From assembly GCA_004375675.1 (NCBI GenBank), contig SOKR01000116.1:1-14862 (forward strand): a stretch of DNA of 14,862 bases. Reading direction: 5' to 3'. The notes under the pieces are model-generated. The model saw only the letters and a program-made list of their open reading frames with translations, was not told the origin of the DNA and made no database searches. The position numbers were made by a program, and so were the translations under genes. The stretch is from Dehalococcoidia bacterium. GTDB lineage: Bacteria > Chloroflexota > Dehalococcoidia > Dehalococcoidales > BS750m-G39. Shown here piece by piece: positions 1 through 7,744 of the stretch; the first letter of the stretch is position 1, and each line of letters starts with the position of its first letter.

Positions 1-181
1 AGAGGATTTCGGCCTTATCCTCCTCAATGAGCTTTCGTCCCCCCCGTCCAAAATCGGAGCGGCGGCGCTTGAGGTCTTGATTAATGTCCTTGATGCTGAG
101 CCTGACGCCAGCGGGCATGCCCTCGATGATGGCCAGGCAGGCGGGGCCGTGAGATTCTCCTGCGGTTAGAATGCGTAACAT
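1..181 (-). CDS. aroC: chorismate synthase, N-terminal part (runs off left edge)
   Basis: Chorismate synthase converts 5-enolpyruvylshikimate-3-phosphate to chorismate, the last common aromatic step, using reduced FMN. Only the first 60 residues lie in the window. They begin MLRILTAGESHGP, the family's N-terminal signature with the His of the ESHGP loop. They continue through an Arg-rich RRRSDFGRGGR stretch, matching the family's usual RR..GYGRG.R region. The ATG at 179-181 lies 2 bases after the aroKE stop and has a strong ribosome binding site, GGAGGAGG, 6 bases upstream and inside the end of aroKE, which argues for translational coupling. It is the last visible gene of the trp-aro operon. 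The rest of the gene, and whatever follows, is outside the window. Confidence 0.95.
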   Translation of the reverse strand, partial: MLRILTAGESHGPACLAIIEGMPAGVRLSIKDINQDLKRRRSDFGRGGRKLIEEDKAEIL

Positions 182-183
182 AG

Positions 184-1479
184 CTATCCTCCTCCCAGAG
201 CTTTAATCAGGGTTGACTCCATGACTTCCAGCGGGGCGGGGCGGCCGGTAAAGAGCTCGAACTGTCGGGCTGCCTGGTAGAGCAGCATCTTGTAGCCGTA
301 GACGACGGCGCATCCCCGCGCGCGGGCTTCTGTAATCAATCTGGTCTCTTTGGGGTTGTAAACGATATCGAAGACGGTGAGATGGTCGTGCAAAAATTCC
401 TGGGGAACGATGCTTTCCTTTGTTTCGGGCGCCATGCCCACCGTGGTGGTGTTGATTAAGATGTCGGATCTGGCGACCAGTGAAATCTTGCTTAAATCGC
501 CCGCGTCCTCGGCACCGACCTTTTTGGCCAGCTGTTGGGCTTTAGCCTCGGTGCGGTTTAGAATCACCAGCTTAGCCCCGTTCTCCTTAAGCGCGGCGGC
601 GATAGCCAGCGCGGCGCCGCCGCTACCGACGAGGACGACTCTCTTGCCGCTGGGGTCGGTGACTTCCTTTAATGCCCTGAGGGCGGCGATGCCGTCGGTG
701 TTATAGCCCGTCAATATTCCGTTATCGTTGACGATGGTGTTGACGGCGCCGATGGCTTCGGCGGCGGGGTCAATATGGTCGAGGTATGGCAGGGCGGTGA
801 CCTTGTGGGGGGTGGTGACGCTGGCTCCCCGGATGCCATTCGTCCTGATATCGGCTATCGCCCGCTCGATGCCCTTGACTCGCAGGGTGATGTAGGCAAA
901 GTTAAGCCCCAGCGCTTTGTAGGCGGCGTTGTGGATGGGTGGGGATAGGGAGTGCTCGACGGGGTCGCCGATAAGGCAGCAGATTTTGGTGTTGGCGATT
1001 ATATCAGCCACCGCTTCCGGCGTCCTGTTTTCGGTATCGATGGTAATGTCAGCCGCCTTTTGGTAAAGCGGTTGGCGTTCGGCCAGCGTTATTTCAATAT
1101 CCTCTCGCTGGTTTTTGCCAACTAGCAAGGGGCGGCTGTCGTCCTCACCGATGCGATTTAAGAGGGTATCCACGCTGGCGGTGAGCCAGACAACTATGCC
1201 GTTTTGTTTGAGCTTGGTAACGTTTTGCTCTCTAACGACCACGCCGCCGCCCGTGGCGATAACGATATTATCGCGCCTGGCCACCTCGGCGGTTATTTCT
1301 TCTTCGAGGTCGCGGAATCCTTCCCAGCCGTGTTTGGCTACAATCTTGGAAATGCTCAGCCCCGCTTTGTCGACGATAAGCTTGTCCATCTCGATAAGCT
1401 CCCGCCCCAGCCTTTGGGCTAAAATCCTGCCCACCGCCGTCTTGCCTGAACCCCTCATGCCGATAAGGACGATGTTCAT
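184..1479 (-). CDS. aroKE: bifunctional shikimate kinase - shikimate dehydrogenase fusion
   Basis: This is one 431-residue reading frame with two pathway enzymes. Residues 1 to about 163 are shikimate kinase (shikimate to shikimate-3-phosphate, ATP): Walker A GMRGSGKT at 7-14, shikimate-binding Arg56 and GGG 77-79, Arg116 in the lid (SRPLL) and Arg135 (ERQPLY). Residues about 166-431 are NADP-dependent shikimate dehydrogenase (3-dehydroshikimate to shikimate): SLSP 177-180, catalytic Lys226 in VTTPHK, Asn247, Asp262 in NTDG, nucleotide loop GSGGAA 285-290, NRT 308-310 and the C-terminal YKMLLYQ helix. The linker is almost nil. The order is reversed relative to the reactions (dehydrogenase acts first). 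The ATG at 1479 overlaps the aroA stop as ATGA and has GAGGAG 5 bases upstream. An upstream extension of the frame to 1572 lies wholly inside aroA and is not used. All expected catalytic residues of both halves are present. The symbol is descriptive. Confidence 0.95.
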   Translation of the reverse strand: MNIVLIGMRGSGKTAVGRILAQRLGRELIEMDKLIVDKAGLSISKIVAKHGWEGFRDLEEEITAEVARRDNIVIATGGGVVVREQNVTKLKQNGIVVWLTASVDTLLNRIGEDDSRPLLVGKNQREDIEITLAERQPLYQKAADITIDTENRTPEAVADIIANTKICCLIGDPVEHSLSPPIHNAAYKALGLNFAYITLRVKGIERAIADIRTNGIRGASVTTPHKVTALPYLDHIDPAAEAIGAVNTIVNDNGILTGYNTDGIAALRALKEVTDPSGKRVVLVGSGGAALAIAAALKENGAKLVILNRTEAKAQQLAKKVGAEDAGDLSKISLVARSDILINTTTVGMAPETKESIVPQEFLHDHLTVFDIVYNPKETRLITEARARGCAVVYGYKMLLYQAARQFELFTGRPAPLEVMESTLIKALGGG

Positions 1480-2759
1480 GACAGCTCCTCGACCTTGGCC
1501 CCTAATTTTAGCAGGTCGCTGAAGAATGCGGGGTAGGACTTGGTGACGGCTTCGGCGCCGTTGATGATGCAACCGCCGTCGGCGAAGAGGGCGGCCACAC
1601 TCAGGCTCATGGCCAGGCGGTGGTCATGGTGGGCATCGATTTCGGCGCCCCGGGGCCTGCCGCCGTATATTACCATTGTATCACCGCCGACCTCGGTTTT
1701 GATGCCCATTTTACCCAGTTCGGCGGCGGTGTCGTTGAGGCGGTCGCTTTCCTTAAAACGCAGGTGGGCGATATTGGTTATCCCGGTTTTACCTTCAGCG
1801 AAGGCGGCGACTACGGCTAGGGTGGGGACAAGGTCGGGGTAGTCGCCCAAATCGATGGTGATGCCTTTTAGTCCACCACTGCGTTGGACTCTCACGGCGT
1901 CTTTATCATAATCAACGGCGCCGCCCATCCGAGAGAGGATATTGAGAAGATGGCGGTCGCCCTGCGCGGAATCGTTTCTCAGGTTGGTTACGGTTACGGG
2001 CTTGCCGCCGATAGCGCCCGCGGCTAAAAAGTAGGCGGCGGAGGAGTAGTCGCCTTCTATCCGGTAGCGGCGGGCTTTATACGCCTGTCTGCCCTCGACC
2101 AGAAACTCCTTGTAGTCGCGATTGACCACCTCGACGCCGAAGGCTCTCATGGCGTCGAGGGTGATGTCTATGTATGGTTTGGAACGGAGCCCGCCCGCGA
2201 TTTTTATGCTCAGACCTTCTTTAGTGTAAGGGGAGGCCATGAGCAGGGCGCTGACGGGCTGGGAGCTGGTTTCCCCGGAGAGGGTGACCATGTTCGTCTT
2301 AAAGTCTCCCCCCTGAATCTCAATCGGGGAGCAGCTGTTGTTATTCAGGGAACGGGCGTGGATTCCCAGACTTTGTAATGCCGAAAGCAGCTCGCCCATG
2401 GGGCGTTGGCGGAGTCTATCATCGCCGTCGAGGATAACTTTGGTTTTGCCTAGAGCCGCCAGCGGGGCAATCATTCTTATGGTGCTGCCCGAGTTGCCGG
2501 CGAATATCTTTTGTTTTTCAGCCTTGATTTTGCCGCCCGTGCCTTTAACGGCGAGGCTATCGCTATCGAGAGCGATTTCAGCCCCCAGGACGCGGCAGGC
2601 GTTAATAGTGTAGAGGGTGTCATCGGAGAGCAGGGGGTTTTCGATAGTGCTTTCCCCCGCTGCCAGCGAAGCCAGTATGACCGCCCGATGGGTGTAGCTC
2701 TTGGAGGGCGGGGCCGATACTTCTCCGCTAACCGATGACGGCGTTATCTTCAGTCTCAC
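1476..2759 (-). CDS. aroA: 3-phosphoshikimate 1-carboxyvinyltransferase (EPSP synthase)
   Basis: Transfers enolpyruvyl from PEP to shikimate-3-phosphate. The protein has 427 residues, the normal family length. Recognised parts are PPSKSYTHRA at 17-26 (Lys20, Ser21 and Arg25 bind substrate), GNSGSTIR at 88-95 (PEP-binding loop), RPMGELL, DYSSAAYF, DYPDLVPTLAV, LRFKESDRL and the C-terminal DHRLAMSL motif. In the PEP loop the positions matching E. coli Thr97, Ala98 and Pro101 read Ser, Thr and Met; from family knowledge, GNSG-type loops are common outside the proteobacteria, so I attach no special meaning to this. The start is a GTG (2757-2759) overlapping the aroQ stop as GTGA, with GGGGAG about 5 bases upstream. 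It overlaps aroKE by 4 bases at its other end. Confidence 0.97.
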   Translation of the reverse strand: MRLKITPSSVSGEVSAPPSKSYTHRAVILASLAAGESTIENPLLSDDTLYTINACRVLGAEIALDSDSLAVKGTGGKIKAEKQKIFAGNSGSTIRMIAPLAALGKTKVILDGDDRLRQRPMGELLSALQSLGIHARSLNNNSCSPIEIQGGDFKTNMVTLSGETSSQPVSALLMASPYTKEGLSIKIAGGLRSKPYIDITLDAMRAFGVEVVNRDYKEFLVEGRQAYKARRYRIEGDYSSAAYFLAAGAIGGKPVTVTNLRNDSAQGDRHLLNILSRMGGAVDYDKDAVRVQRSGGLKGITIDLGDYPDLVPTLAVVAAFAEGKTGITNIAHLRFKESDRLNDTAAELGKMGIKTEVGGDTMVIYGGRPRGAEIDAHHDHRLAMSLSVAALFADGGCIINGAEAVTKSYPAFFSDLLKLGAKVEELS

Positions 2760-3208
2760 TTTTTCTCCCCGCTGTTGATATGCTCCACCAGGGCTTCCAG
2801 CCCCAGTATGTAGCTCTGTTTTTTCAAGCCGCTAATCTGCTTGACGGCGATATCGGCAATGACCGATATCTGGCGCCATTTCTCGCGGGCTTTAATATCC
2901 GACAGGTGCACTTCAACTACCGGTAATCCGGCGTCCAACAGGGCGTCGTGGAGGGAGTAGCCGTAGTGGGTGAGGGCGGCGGGGTTGATGAGGATGCCGT
3001 CGGCTTCGTCGGCGTTGCCCTGGATGAAGTCAACGATGGCGCCTTCGTGGTTGGACTGGAAGAAGGTAAGCTCGCAGCCCAGCGACTTGCTTTTCTCGGT
3101 AAGCGCCCGCCCTATCGCGGGCAGGGTGTCGGTGCCGTAGTGTTCGGCGTCTCGCCTGCCCAGCATATTGAGATTGGGGCCGTTAATGACCAGTATTTTC
3201 ATCGGCAT
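2756..3208 (-). CDS. aroQ: type II 3-dehydroquinate dehydratase
   Basis: Dehydrates 3-dehydroquinate to 3-dehydroshikimate by the type II mechanism. The 150 residues match the usual size of this dodecameric family. Counting from the ATG at 3208, the expected active-site residues are Asn12 (GPNLN), Arg19, Tyr24, Asn75 (INPAA), His81, Asp88, His101 (EVHLS) and Arg112. These are the same numbers as I recall for the M. tuberculosis enzyme. The loop after EVHLS reads DIKARE rather than the common NIHARE. A second ATG at 3202 (MKILVING) overlaps the aroB stop as ATGA, the overlap style of this operon. The ribosome binding site GGAGGAG lies 2 bases from the first ATG and 8 from the second, so 3202 may be the real start; the two differ by two residues. 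Confidence 0.96.
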   Translation of the reverse strand: MPMKILVINGPNLNMLGRRDAEHYGTDTLPAIGRALTEKSKSLGCELTFFQSNHEGAIVDFIQGNADEADGILINPAALTHYGYSLHDALLDAGLPVVEVHLSDIKAREKWRQISVIADIAVKQISGLKKQSYILGLEALVEHINSGEKK

Positions 3209-4284
3209 AGCTCCTCCAGGACTTTTCCGACCACCTCTTCAGCCACCGTTTGGTCGGTTATTCCTTTGCCTATTCCTTTGACTAAAACCCAGCGGGTCTG
3301 GCCCAGCGTCGTTTTCTTGTCGAAGCGGATGGCGTTGATTAAAGCGTCGGGGCTTACCCCCGGGCAAGAAGTGGGCAGCTCGAACTTGGCTATCAGCTTT
3401 TTGATGCGCTCAACGTCATCTGCCTTGAGGATGCCCAGCCGCTGGCTTATTTTAGCGACGGCGATTATGCCCACCGCCACCGCCTCGCCGTGGCTTTTTC
3501 CCTTAAAGCGGGAGACCGCTTCCAAGGCGTGGCCGACGGTGTGGCCGAAGTTCAGTATGGCGCGCTGGCCTGTCTTCTCCGTCTCGTCAATCTCTACGAT
3601 ACCCGCCTTGAGGCGGCAGCAGCGCCTGACGATATCCTTTAGCTCAGCAGCGCTGAAATCATTATCCTCTTTACGCTCCAGTATTCGGTATAGCCCCTCG
3701 TCCATGGCTATAGCGTATTTTATGACTTCGGCCAGGCCGTGGCGCATCTCGGCGGGAGGCAAAGATTGCAGCAGGGCGACATCGGCGATAACGGCAGTGG
3801 GCTGGTAGAAGCTGCCGACCATGTTCTTCTTGCCCTTGAAGTTGACGCCGACCTTGCCGCCGAGGCTGCTGTCCACCTGGGCGAGGAGGGTGGTGGGCAG
3901 CTGAAGGTAGTCGATGCCGCGCAGGTAGCTGGCGGCGATAAAGCCGGCCGTATCGCCGACCACGCCGCCGCCGAGGGCGCAGATCAAGCATTTGCGGTCT
4001 ACGTTGTTCGACAGCAGGAACTTGTAGCCACGCTCGACCGTGCTCAGCGACTTGGCCCTCTCGCCCGTAGGCAGAGTGAACAGCGACACCTTCTTGCCCG
4101 TTGCCTTGAGTGTCGCTAAGACGCCCCGCCCGTAGAGGCGATGGACGATGGTATCGGTGATGAGCACCATGCTGGAGTAGCCGCTGAAATCAAAGTGCTC
4201 CTCCAGATGCTCGATTAAGCCGTCGCCGACGGTAACCGGGCACTGGCGGGATGTTTCCAGTTTAATGATATGGCCGGTTTTCAT
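3199..4284 (-). CDS. aroB: 3-dehydroquinate synthase
   Basis: Converts DAHP to 3-dehydroquinate using NAD and a divalent metal. The protein has 361 residues, the normal length. The NAD-binding GGGVVGD lies at 105-111, followed by the PTTLLAQVDSSLGGK segment (130-144) and KNMVGSFYQP. Metal ligands expected from the family are Glu186 (GLAEVIK), His248/His252 (GHTVGHALE) and His265 (SHGEAVAVG); all are present. The ATG at 4284 overlaps the aroF stop as ATGA. The ribosome binding site is weak (AAGGG, 9 bases upstream), so translation probably depends on coupling to aroF. It is followed directly by aroQ, which acts on its product. Confidence 0.97.
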   Translation of the reverse strand: MKTGHIIKLETSRQCPVTVGDGLIEHLEEHFDFSGYSSMVLITDTIVHRLYGRGVLATLKATGKKVSLFTLPTGERAKSLSTVERGYKFLLSNNVDRKCLICALGGGVVGDTAGFIAASYLRGIDYLQLPTTLLAQVDSSLGGKVGVNFKGKKNMVGSFYQPTAVIADVALLQSLPPAEMRHGLAEVIKYAIAMDEGLYRILERKEDNDFSAAELKDIVRRCCRLKAGIVEIDETEKTGQRAILNFGHTVGHALEAVSRFKGKSHGEAVAVGIIAVAKISQRLGILKADDVERIKKLIAKFELPTSCPGVSPDALINAIRFDKKTTLGQTRWVLVKGIGKGITDQTVAEEVVGKVLEELCR

Positions 4285-5276
4285 GGCACTAAACCCTTTA
4301 TCTCTTTCACCAGCTCGTCGAACTGCTCGGGGTATAGGGACTGTGCCCCGTCGGAGAGGGCGTGGGGAGGGTCGTGGTGCACTTCGACCAGCAGGCCGTC
4401 GGCGCCGACGGCGATAGCGCCCTTGGAGAGGGGGATGACATAGTCCCTTTTGCCCGCGGCGTGGCTGGGGTCAACGATGACGGGCAGGTGGCTGACCTGC
4501 TTCACCGAGGGGATGGCGCTCAGGTCCAGGGTATTACGGGTGTTATCGGAGAAGGTGCGTATGCCGCGCTCGCATAAGATAACCCGGCTGTTGCCCTCCG
4601 AGCTGATGTATTCCGCCGCCATGAGCCACTCTTCAATAGTGGCCGCGAAGCTGCGCTTGAGCAATACCGGCTTCGAGGCATGGCCGGCCTGGCGCAGCAG
4701 GGAGTAGTTATGCATGTTGCGGGCGCCTATCTGAATGATGTCGGCGTACCTGTCCACCAGTGCCAGGCTGCTTTCGTCGATGGCCTCGGTGACGATTAAT
4801 AAACCGGTTTCATCGCGGACTTTGGCTAAAATCTTCAGGCCTTCCTCTCCCAGTCCCTGGAAGCTGTAGGGGGAGGTGCGGGGCTTGAAGGCGCCGCCGC
4901 GAAAGATTTCGGCGCCGCTTTGCTTGACCCGTCGGGCGATGGTGAGCGCCTGCTCCTCGCTTTCCACGGCGCAGGGGCCGGCCATAAGCACCGGTTTGCC
5001 GGCGCCGATATTGATGTCGCCGACGGTGATGGTGGTGGGCTGGGGGTGCGTTTCCCGGCTGACCAGCTTGTACTGCTTGGTTACCCGCACTGTCTCTTTG
5101 ACGCCTTCCAATATCATTAGCCCCGAATCGTCGACGGGGCCGGTGTTGCCCACGATACAGATCGCCGTGCGCTGGGCGCCGGGCATGGGCACGCCGCGGT
5201 AGCCCATCCCCTCTATCTCCTTAATGACCGCTTTCACCTGGGCTTCGGTGGCGTTGTTTTTCATTACCACTAACAT
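4281..5276 (-). CDS. aroF: 3-deoxy-7-phosphoheptulonate (DAHP) synthase, type I-beta with N-terminal regulatory domain
   Basis: First committed enzyme of the aromatic pathway, joining PEP and erythrose-4-phosphate. The protein has 331 residues: a ferredoxin-like regulatory domain (about 1-66, starting MLVVMKNNAT) and a (beta/alpha)8 barrel. Motifs are LVSRETHP (71-78), AGPCAVES with metal ligand Cys102, KPRTSPYSFQG (131-141), the barrel's GARN, His272 (DPSHAAGKRD), Glu298 (VEVH) and Asp309 (LSDG). Those four ligands fall at the numbers I recall for the Thermotoga maritima enzyme, whose matching N-terminal domain gives feedback inhibition by Tyr and Phe. I infer similar regulation here. The ATG at 5276 has AAAGGAGG 9 bases upstream, overlapping the end of trpF, 5 bases away. 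The gene stands where trpB/trpA usually follow trpF and is the junction between the trp and aro halves of the operon. Confidence 0.96.
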   Translation of the reverse strand: MLVVMKNNATEAQVKAVIKEIEGMGYRGVPMPGAQRTAICIVGNTGPVDDSGLMILEGVKETVRVTKQYKLVSRETHPQPTTITVGDINIGAGKPVLMAGPCAVESEEQALTIARRVKQSGAEIFRGGAFKPRTSPYSFQGLGEEGLKILAKVRDETGLLIVTEAIDESSLALVDRYADIIQIGARNMHNYSLLRQAGHASKPVLLKRSFAATIEEWLMAAEYISSEGNSRVILCERGIRTFSDNTRNTLDLSAIPSVKQVSHLPVIVDPSHAAGKRDYVIPLSKGAIAVGADGLLVEVHHDPPHALSDGAQSLYPEQFDELVKEIKGLVP

Positions 5277-5281
5277 CTTAA

Positions 5282-5950
5282 TTATCCTCCTTTAGCTCGA
5301 TATAGCATAGCTTTAGCCCGCCTTACGGCGGCGACAAAAGCCTTGATTTTTTCGATGTCTTTAGTACCTCCGCTTTCCACGCCGCTGGAGACATCGACCC
5401 CCCAGGGTTTGAGCTCGGTGACCACCCGACCCACGTTTTCGGGGTCGAGCCCGCCGGCAATGATGACCGGGTATTTTTCCGCCGCGGGGCGGGCGATATC
5501 CCAGGGGAAGGCCTTGCCCGTGCCCCCGTACTTCTCCTCGACTTGGGTGTCCAGCAGATAGATGGGGGGATGATGGCGCAGTTCCCTTTGACTACTCTCC
5601 AGGTGGGCCAGGAGCTGCTCTTCGTCCCAGTCGGGGGCTATGTGGACTGCCTTGATGAGGGGTCGGCGCACCTGACGGCAGCAGTCCGTGTCCTCGTCGC
5701 CGCTGAGTTGCACCCAGTCCAGCCCGCAGTCAGCCGCCAGACTGTTGACCTCGGCGGCGGGCGTGTTGACGAAGACGCCGACCACGGGCAGCCCGTGCTC
5801 TTTAGCCGCTGCCGCTATCTCCTTTGCTTTTTCGGGGGTTACCCGGCGGGGGCTGGGGGCGAAGACGACGCCGATAAGGTCGGTGCCCGCTTCCGCCGCC
5901 GCTTGGGCGTGGGCGACATCGGTGATGCCGCAAATCTTGACCCGTGTCAT
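5282..5950 (-). CDS. trpF: phosphoribosylanthranilate isomerase
   Basis: Third step of the Trp branch after chorismate: Amadori rearrangement of N-(5'-phosphoribosyl)anthranilate to CdRP. It is a single-domain (beta/alpha)8 barrel of 222 residues, normal for the family. Catalytic residues are Cys7 (base, in KICGI) and Asp134 (acid, in LLDTQ). The phosphate-binding parts are GGTGKAFPW (142-150), IIAGGLDPENV and GVDVSSGVES near the C-terminus. The ATG at 5950 overlaps the trpC stop as ATGA and has AAAGGAG 5 bases upstream. It is free-standing, not fused to trpC as in E. coli. Confidence 0.97.
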   Translation of the reverse strand: MTRVKICGITDVAHAQAAAEAGTDLIGVVFAPSPRRVTPEKAKEIAAAAKEHGLPVVGVFVNTPAAEVNSLAADCGLDWVQLSGDEDTDCCRQVRRPLIKAVHIAPDWDEEQLLAHLESSQRELRHHPPIYLLDTQVEEKYGGTGKAFPWDIARPAAEKYPVIIAGGLDPENVGRVVTELKPWGVDVSSGVESGGTKDIEKIKAFVAAVRRAKAMLYRAKGG

Positions 5951-6717
5951 AATAGCTCCTTTATCCTGGCGGGGATATCGTCGGCGGTGACCAGCGCTTC
6001 GCCGATGAGCACCGCATCGACTCCCCAGGCCTTTAGCTTTTCGATGTCGTCTCGACCTTTGATGCCGCTTTCGCTGACGACGATGCGCCCGGGGGGGATG
6101 TGGGGGCGCAGTTTTTTGGTAACGCTTAGGTCCACCTCCAAGGTGTCCAGGTTGCGATTATTAATGCCGATGAGCCGGGCGTCGCATTTCAGCGCTCTTT
6201 TTAGCTCTGCCTCATTGTGCACCTCAAGCAGGCAGTTCATACCCAGCCGGTGGCTCTCGGCGACTAGATGCTGGAGCGTTACGTAGTCCAGAATAGCCAC
6301 AATCAAGAGTATGGCGTCGGCACCCCAGGCGCGCGCTTCGAATAGCTGATAGGGGTCGAGGATAAAGTCTTTGCAAAGGATGGGGATATGGGGAAGGGCG
6401 TTCTTAACCGCTTCGAGGTCTTGACCGCTGCCCTTGAAATAGCGCTCCTCGGTCAACACCGACACCGCGGCTGCTCCACTGCGTGCGTAAGTGCGGGCCA
6501 GTTCCACAGCGTCCAAATCGGGGTTGAGCGCCCCTTTTGAGGGGGAGGCGCGCTTGACCTCGGCGATGAGGCTGATGCCGTCGGCGCTGAGCGCCGCGGC
6601 TAAATCAACGAGCGCTGGCTTTTGCTCAATAGCGGCCTCAAGCCGGGGGAGGGGCACAGCTTTTTGCCTCTGCTCCAGCTCTTTTCGTTTTTCGGCGACA
6701 ATTTTATCCAGAAACAT
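5947..6717 (-). CDS. trpC: indole-3-glycerol phosphate synthase
   Basis: Ring-closes CdRP to indole-3-glycerol phosphate, with loss of water and CO2. The protein is a (beta/alpha)8 barrel of 256 residues, typical for a single-function enzyme, with an N-terminal helical extension (residues 1 to about 45). Visible active-site residues are Glu53 and Lys55 (IAEVKRASPSKG), the general acid Lys116 (LCKDFILD), Glu165 (LLEVHNE), Asn186 (GINNRNL), Glu216 (VSESGI) and the phosphate loop LIGEALV. The gene starts with ATG at 6717, 4 bases after the trpD stop. Its own ribosome binding site is poor, so it is probably coupled to trpD. Its product feeds tryptophan synthase, whose genes are not in this window. 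Confidence 0.97.
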   Translation of the reverse strand: MFLDKIVAEKRKELEQRQKAVPLPRLEAAIEQKPALVDLAAALSADGISLIAEVKRASPSKGALNPDLDAVELARTYARSGAAAVSVLTEERYFKGSGQDLEAVKNALPHIPILCKDFILDPYQLFEARAWGADAILLIVAILDYVTLQHLVAESHRLGMNCLLEVHNEAELKRALKCDARLIGINNRNLDTLEVDLSVTKKLRPHIPPGRIVVSESGIKGRDDIEKLKAWGVDAVLIGEALVTADDIPARIKELL

Positions 6718-6721
6718 TTTC

Positions 6722-7744
6722 TTATCCGTAGCTCCGGCTTAAGCTAACCAGCTTTTCCAGTTTTTCCATGGCTTTGCCGCTGTCTATCGTTTCTACGGCT
6801 ATCTCCACGCTCTCTTTCAGGGCGGGGATGCCTTTAGCGCTATGACTCAAGGCGATGACGGCGGCGGCGTTCATCACCACGGCGTCTCGGCGGGGGCTCC
6901 TTTCGCCCGCCAGCACCGAGCGCAGTATCGATGCGTTCTCCTCTGGTGTCCCGCCGACCAATGTCTCAACTCCAGCTTCAGCTATCCCGAAATCCTCTGG
7001 TGATATGTCGTACCGGGTTATCTCGCCGCCGCTGAGTTCCCAGACGCGGGACTTGCCCGATACCGTGATTTCGTCCATGCCGTTGAGGCCGTGGACGACC
7101 AACGCCCGCTTCGTGCCCAGGCGCTTGAGTACCTGCACCATCTTTTCGCCTAAGTTCGCGCTGGCTACCCCTAAGACCTGTGCCTCCACCAGGGCGGGGT
7201 TGGTGAGGGGGCCGAGTATGTTGAAGACGGTGAGGATGCCGAGCTCGCGGCGGGGGGCGGCGGCGAACTTCATCGAGGGGTGGAAGAGTGGGGCGAACAT
7301 GAAGCCGATGCCGACCCGTTCGATGCAGTCCTTGACCTGACTGGCGTCGAGCTCAATCTTCACCCCCAGTGCCTCAAGGACATCGGCGCTGCCGCACTGG
7401 CTGGTCATGGCGCGGTTGTTGTGTTTGGCCACCTTGAGCCCCGCGCCGGCGGCGACAAAGGCGGCGGCGGTGGAGATGTTAAAGCTCTTGGAGTTATCGC
7501 CGCCCGTGCCGACAATGTCAATCACGGGGTCGGACGTCTCCACCCTGACCGATTTAGCCCGCATGACGCTGGCCAGGCCGGCAATCTCGTCGGCGGTCTC
7601 GCCCTTTATCCTTAAAGCGGTAACGAAGGCGCCGAACTGGGCGGGGGTCACCTTACCGGTGGTTATTTCCTCCATCACCTCGGATGCCTGCTCCATAGTC
7701 AGCGATTTGCCGTCTATTAATAAACTAATGGCTTCTTTAATCAT
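6722..7744 (-). CDS. trpD: anthranilate phosphoribosyltransferase
   Basis: Joins anthranilate to PRPP. The protein has 340 residues, normal for the family: an N-terminal helical domain (about 1-70) and an alpha/beta domain with the PRPP loop GTGGD (79-83), NIST (89-92), Arg165, and the Asp224-Glu225 metal site in HGLNGMDE. The family's KHGNR motif reads KHNNR here (107-111): Asn109 replaces the glycine, with codons AAC AAC clearly read. The ATG at 7744 overlaps the trpG stop as ATGA and has GGGAGG 6 bases upstream. An open extension of this frame upstream to 8065 runs inside trpG and gives a low-complexity Pro/Arg-rich peptide, so I rejected it. Confidence 0.96.
   Translation of the reverse strand: MIKEAISLLIDGKSLTMEQASEVMEEITTGKVTPAQFGAFVTALRIKGETADEIAGLASVMRAKSVRVETSDPVIDIVGTGGDNSKSFNISTAAAFVAAGAGLKVAKHNNRAMTSQCGSADVLEALGVKIELDASQVKDCIERVGIGFMFAPLFHPSMKFAAAPRRELGILTVFNILGPLTNPALVEAQVLGVASANLGEKMVQVLKRLGTKRALVVHGLNGMDEITVSGKSRVWELSGGEITRYDISPEDFGIAEAGVETLVGGTPEENASILRSVLAGERSPRRDAVVMNAAAVIALSHSAKGIPALKESVEIAVETIDSGKAMEKLEKLVSLSRSYG

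Noticed and set aside
1480..1572. Upstream extension of the aroKE frame
   Set aside because: It overlaps the end of aroA, has no resemblance to shikimate kinase, and the ATG at 1479 has GAGGAG upstream.
2948..3808. Long plus-strand open frame opposite aroQ and aroB
   Set aside because: Antisense shadow of two well-supported enzymes with no family resemblance; high GC keeps such frames open.
5543..6286. 247-codon plus-strand open frame opposite trpF and trpC
   Set aside because: Antisense shadow; crosses two real genes and shows no recognisable motifs.
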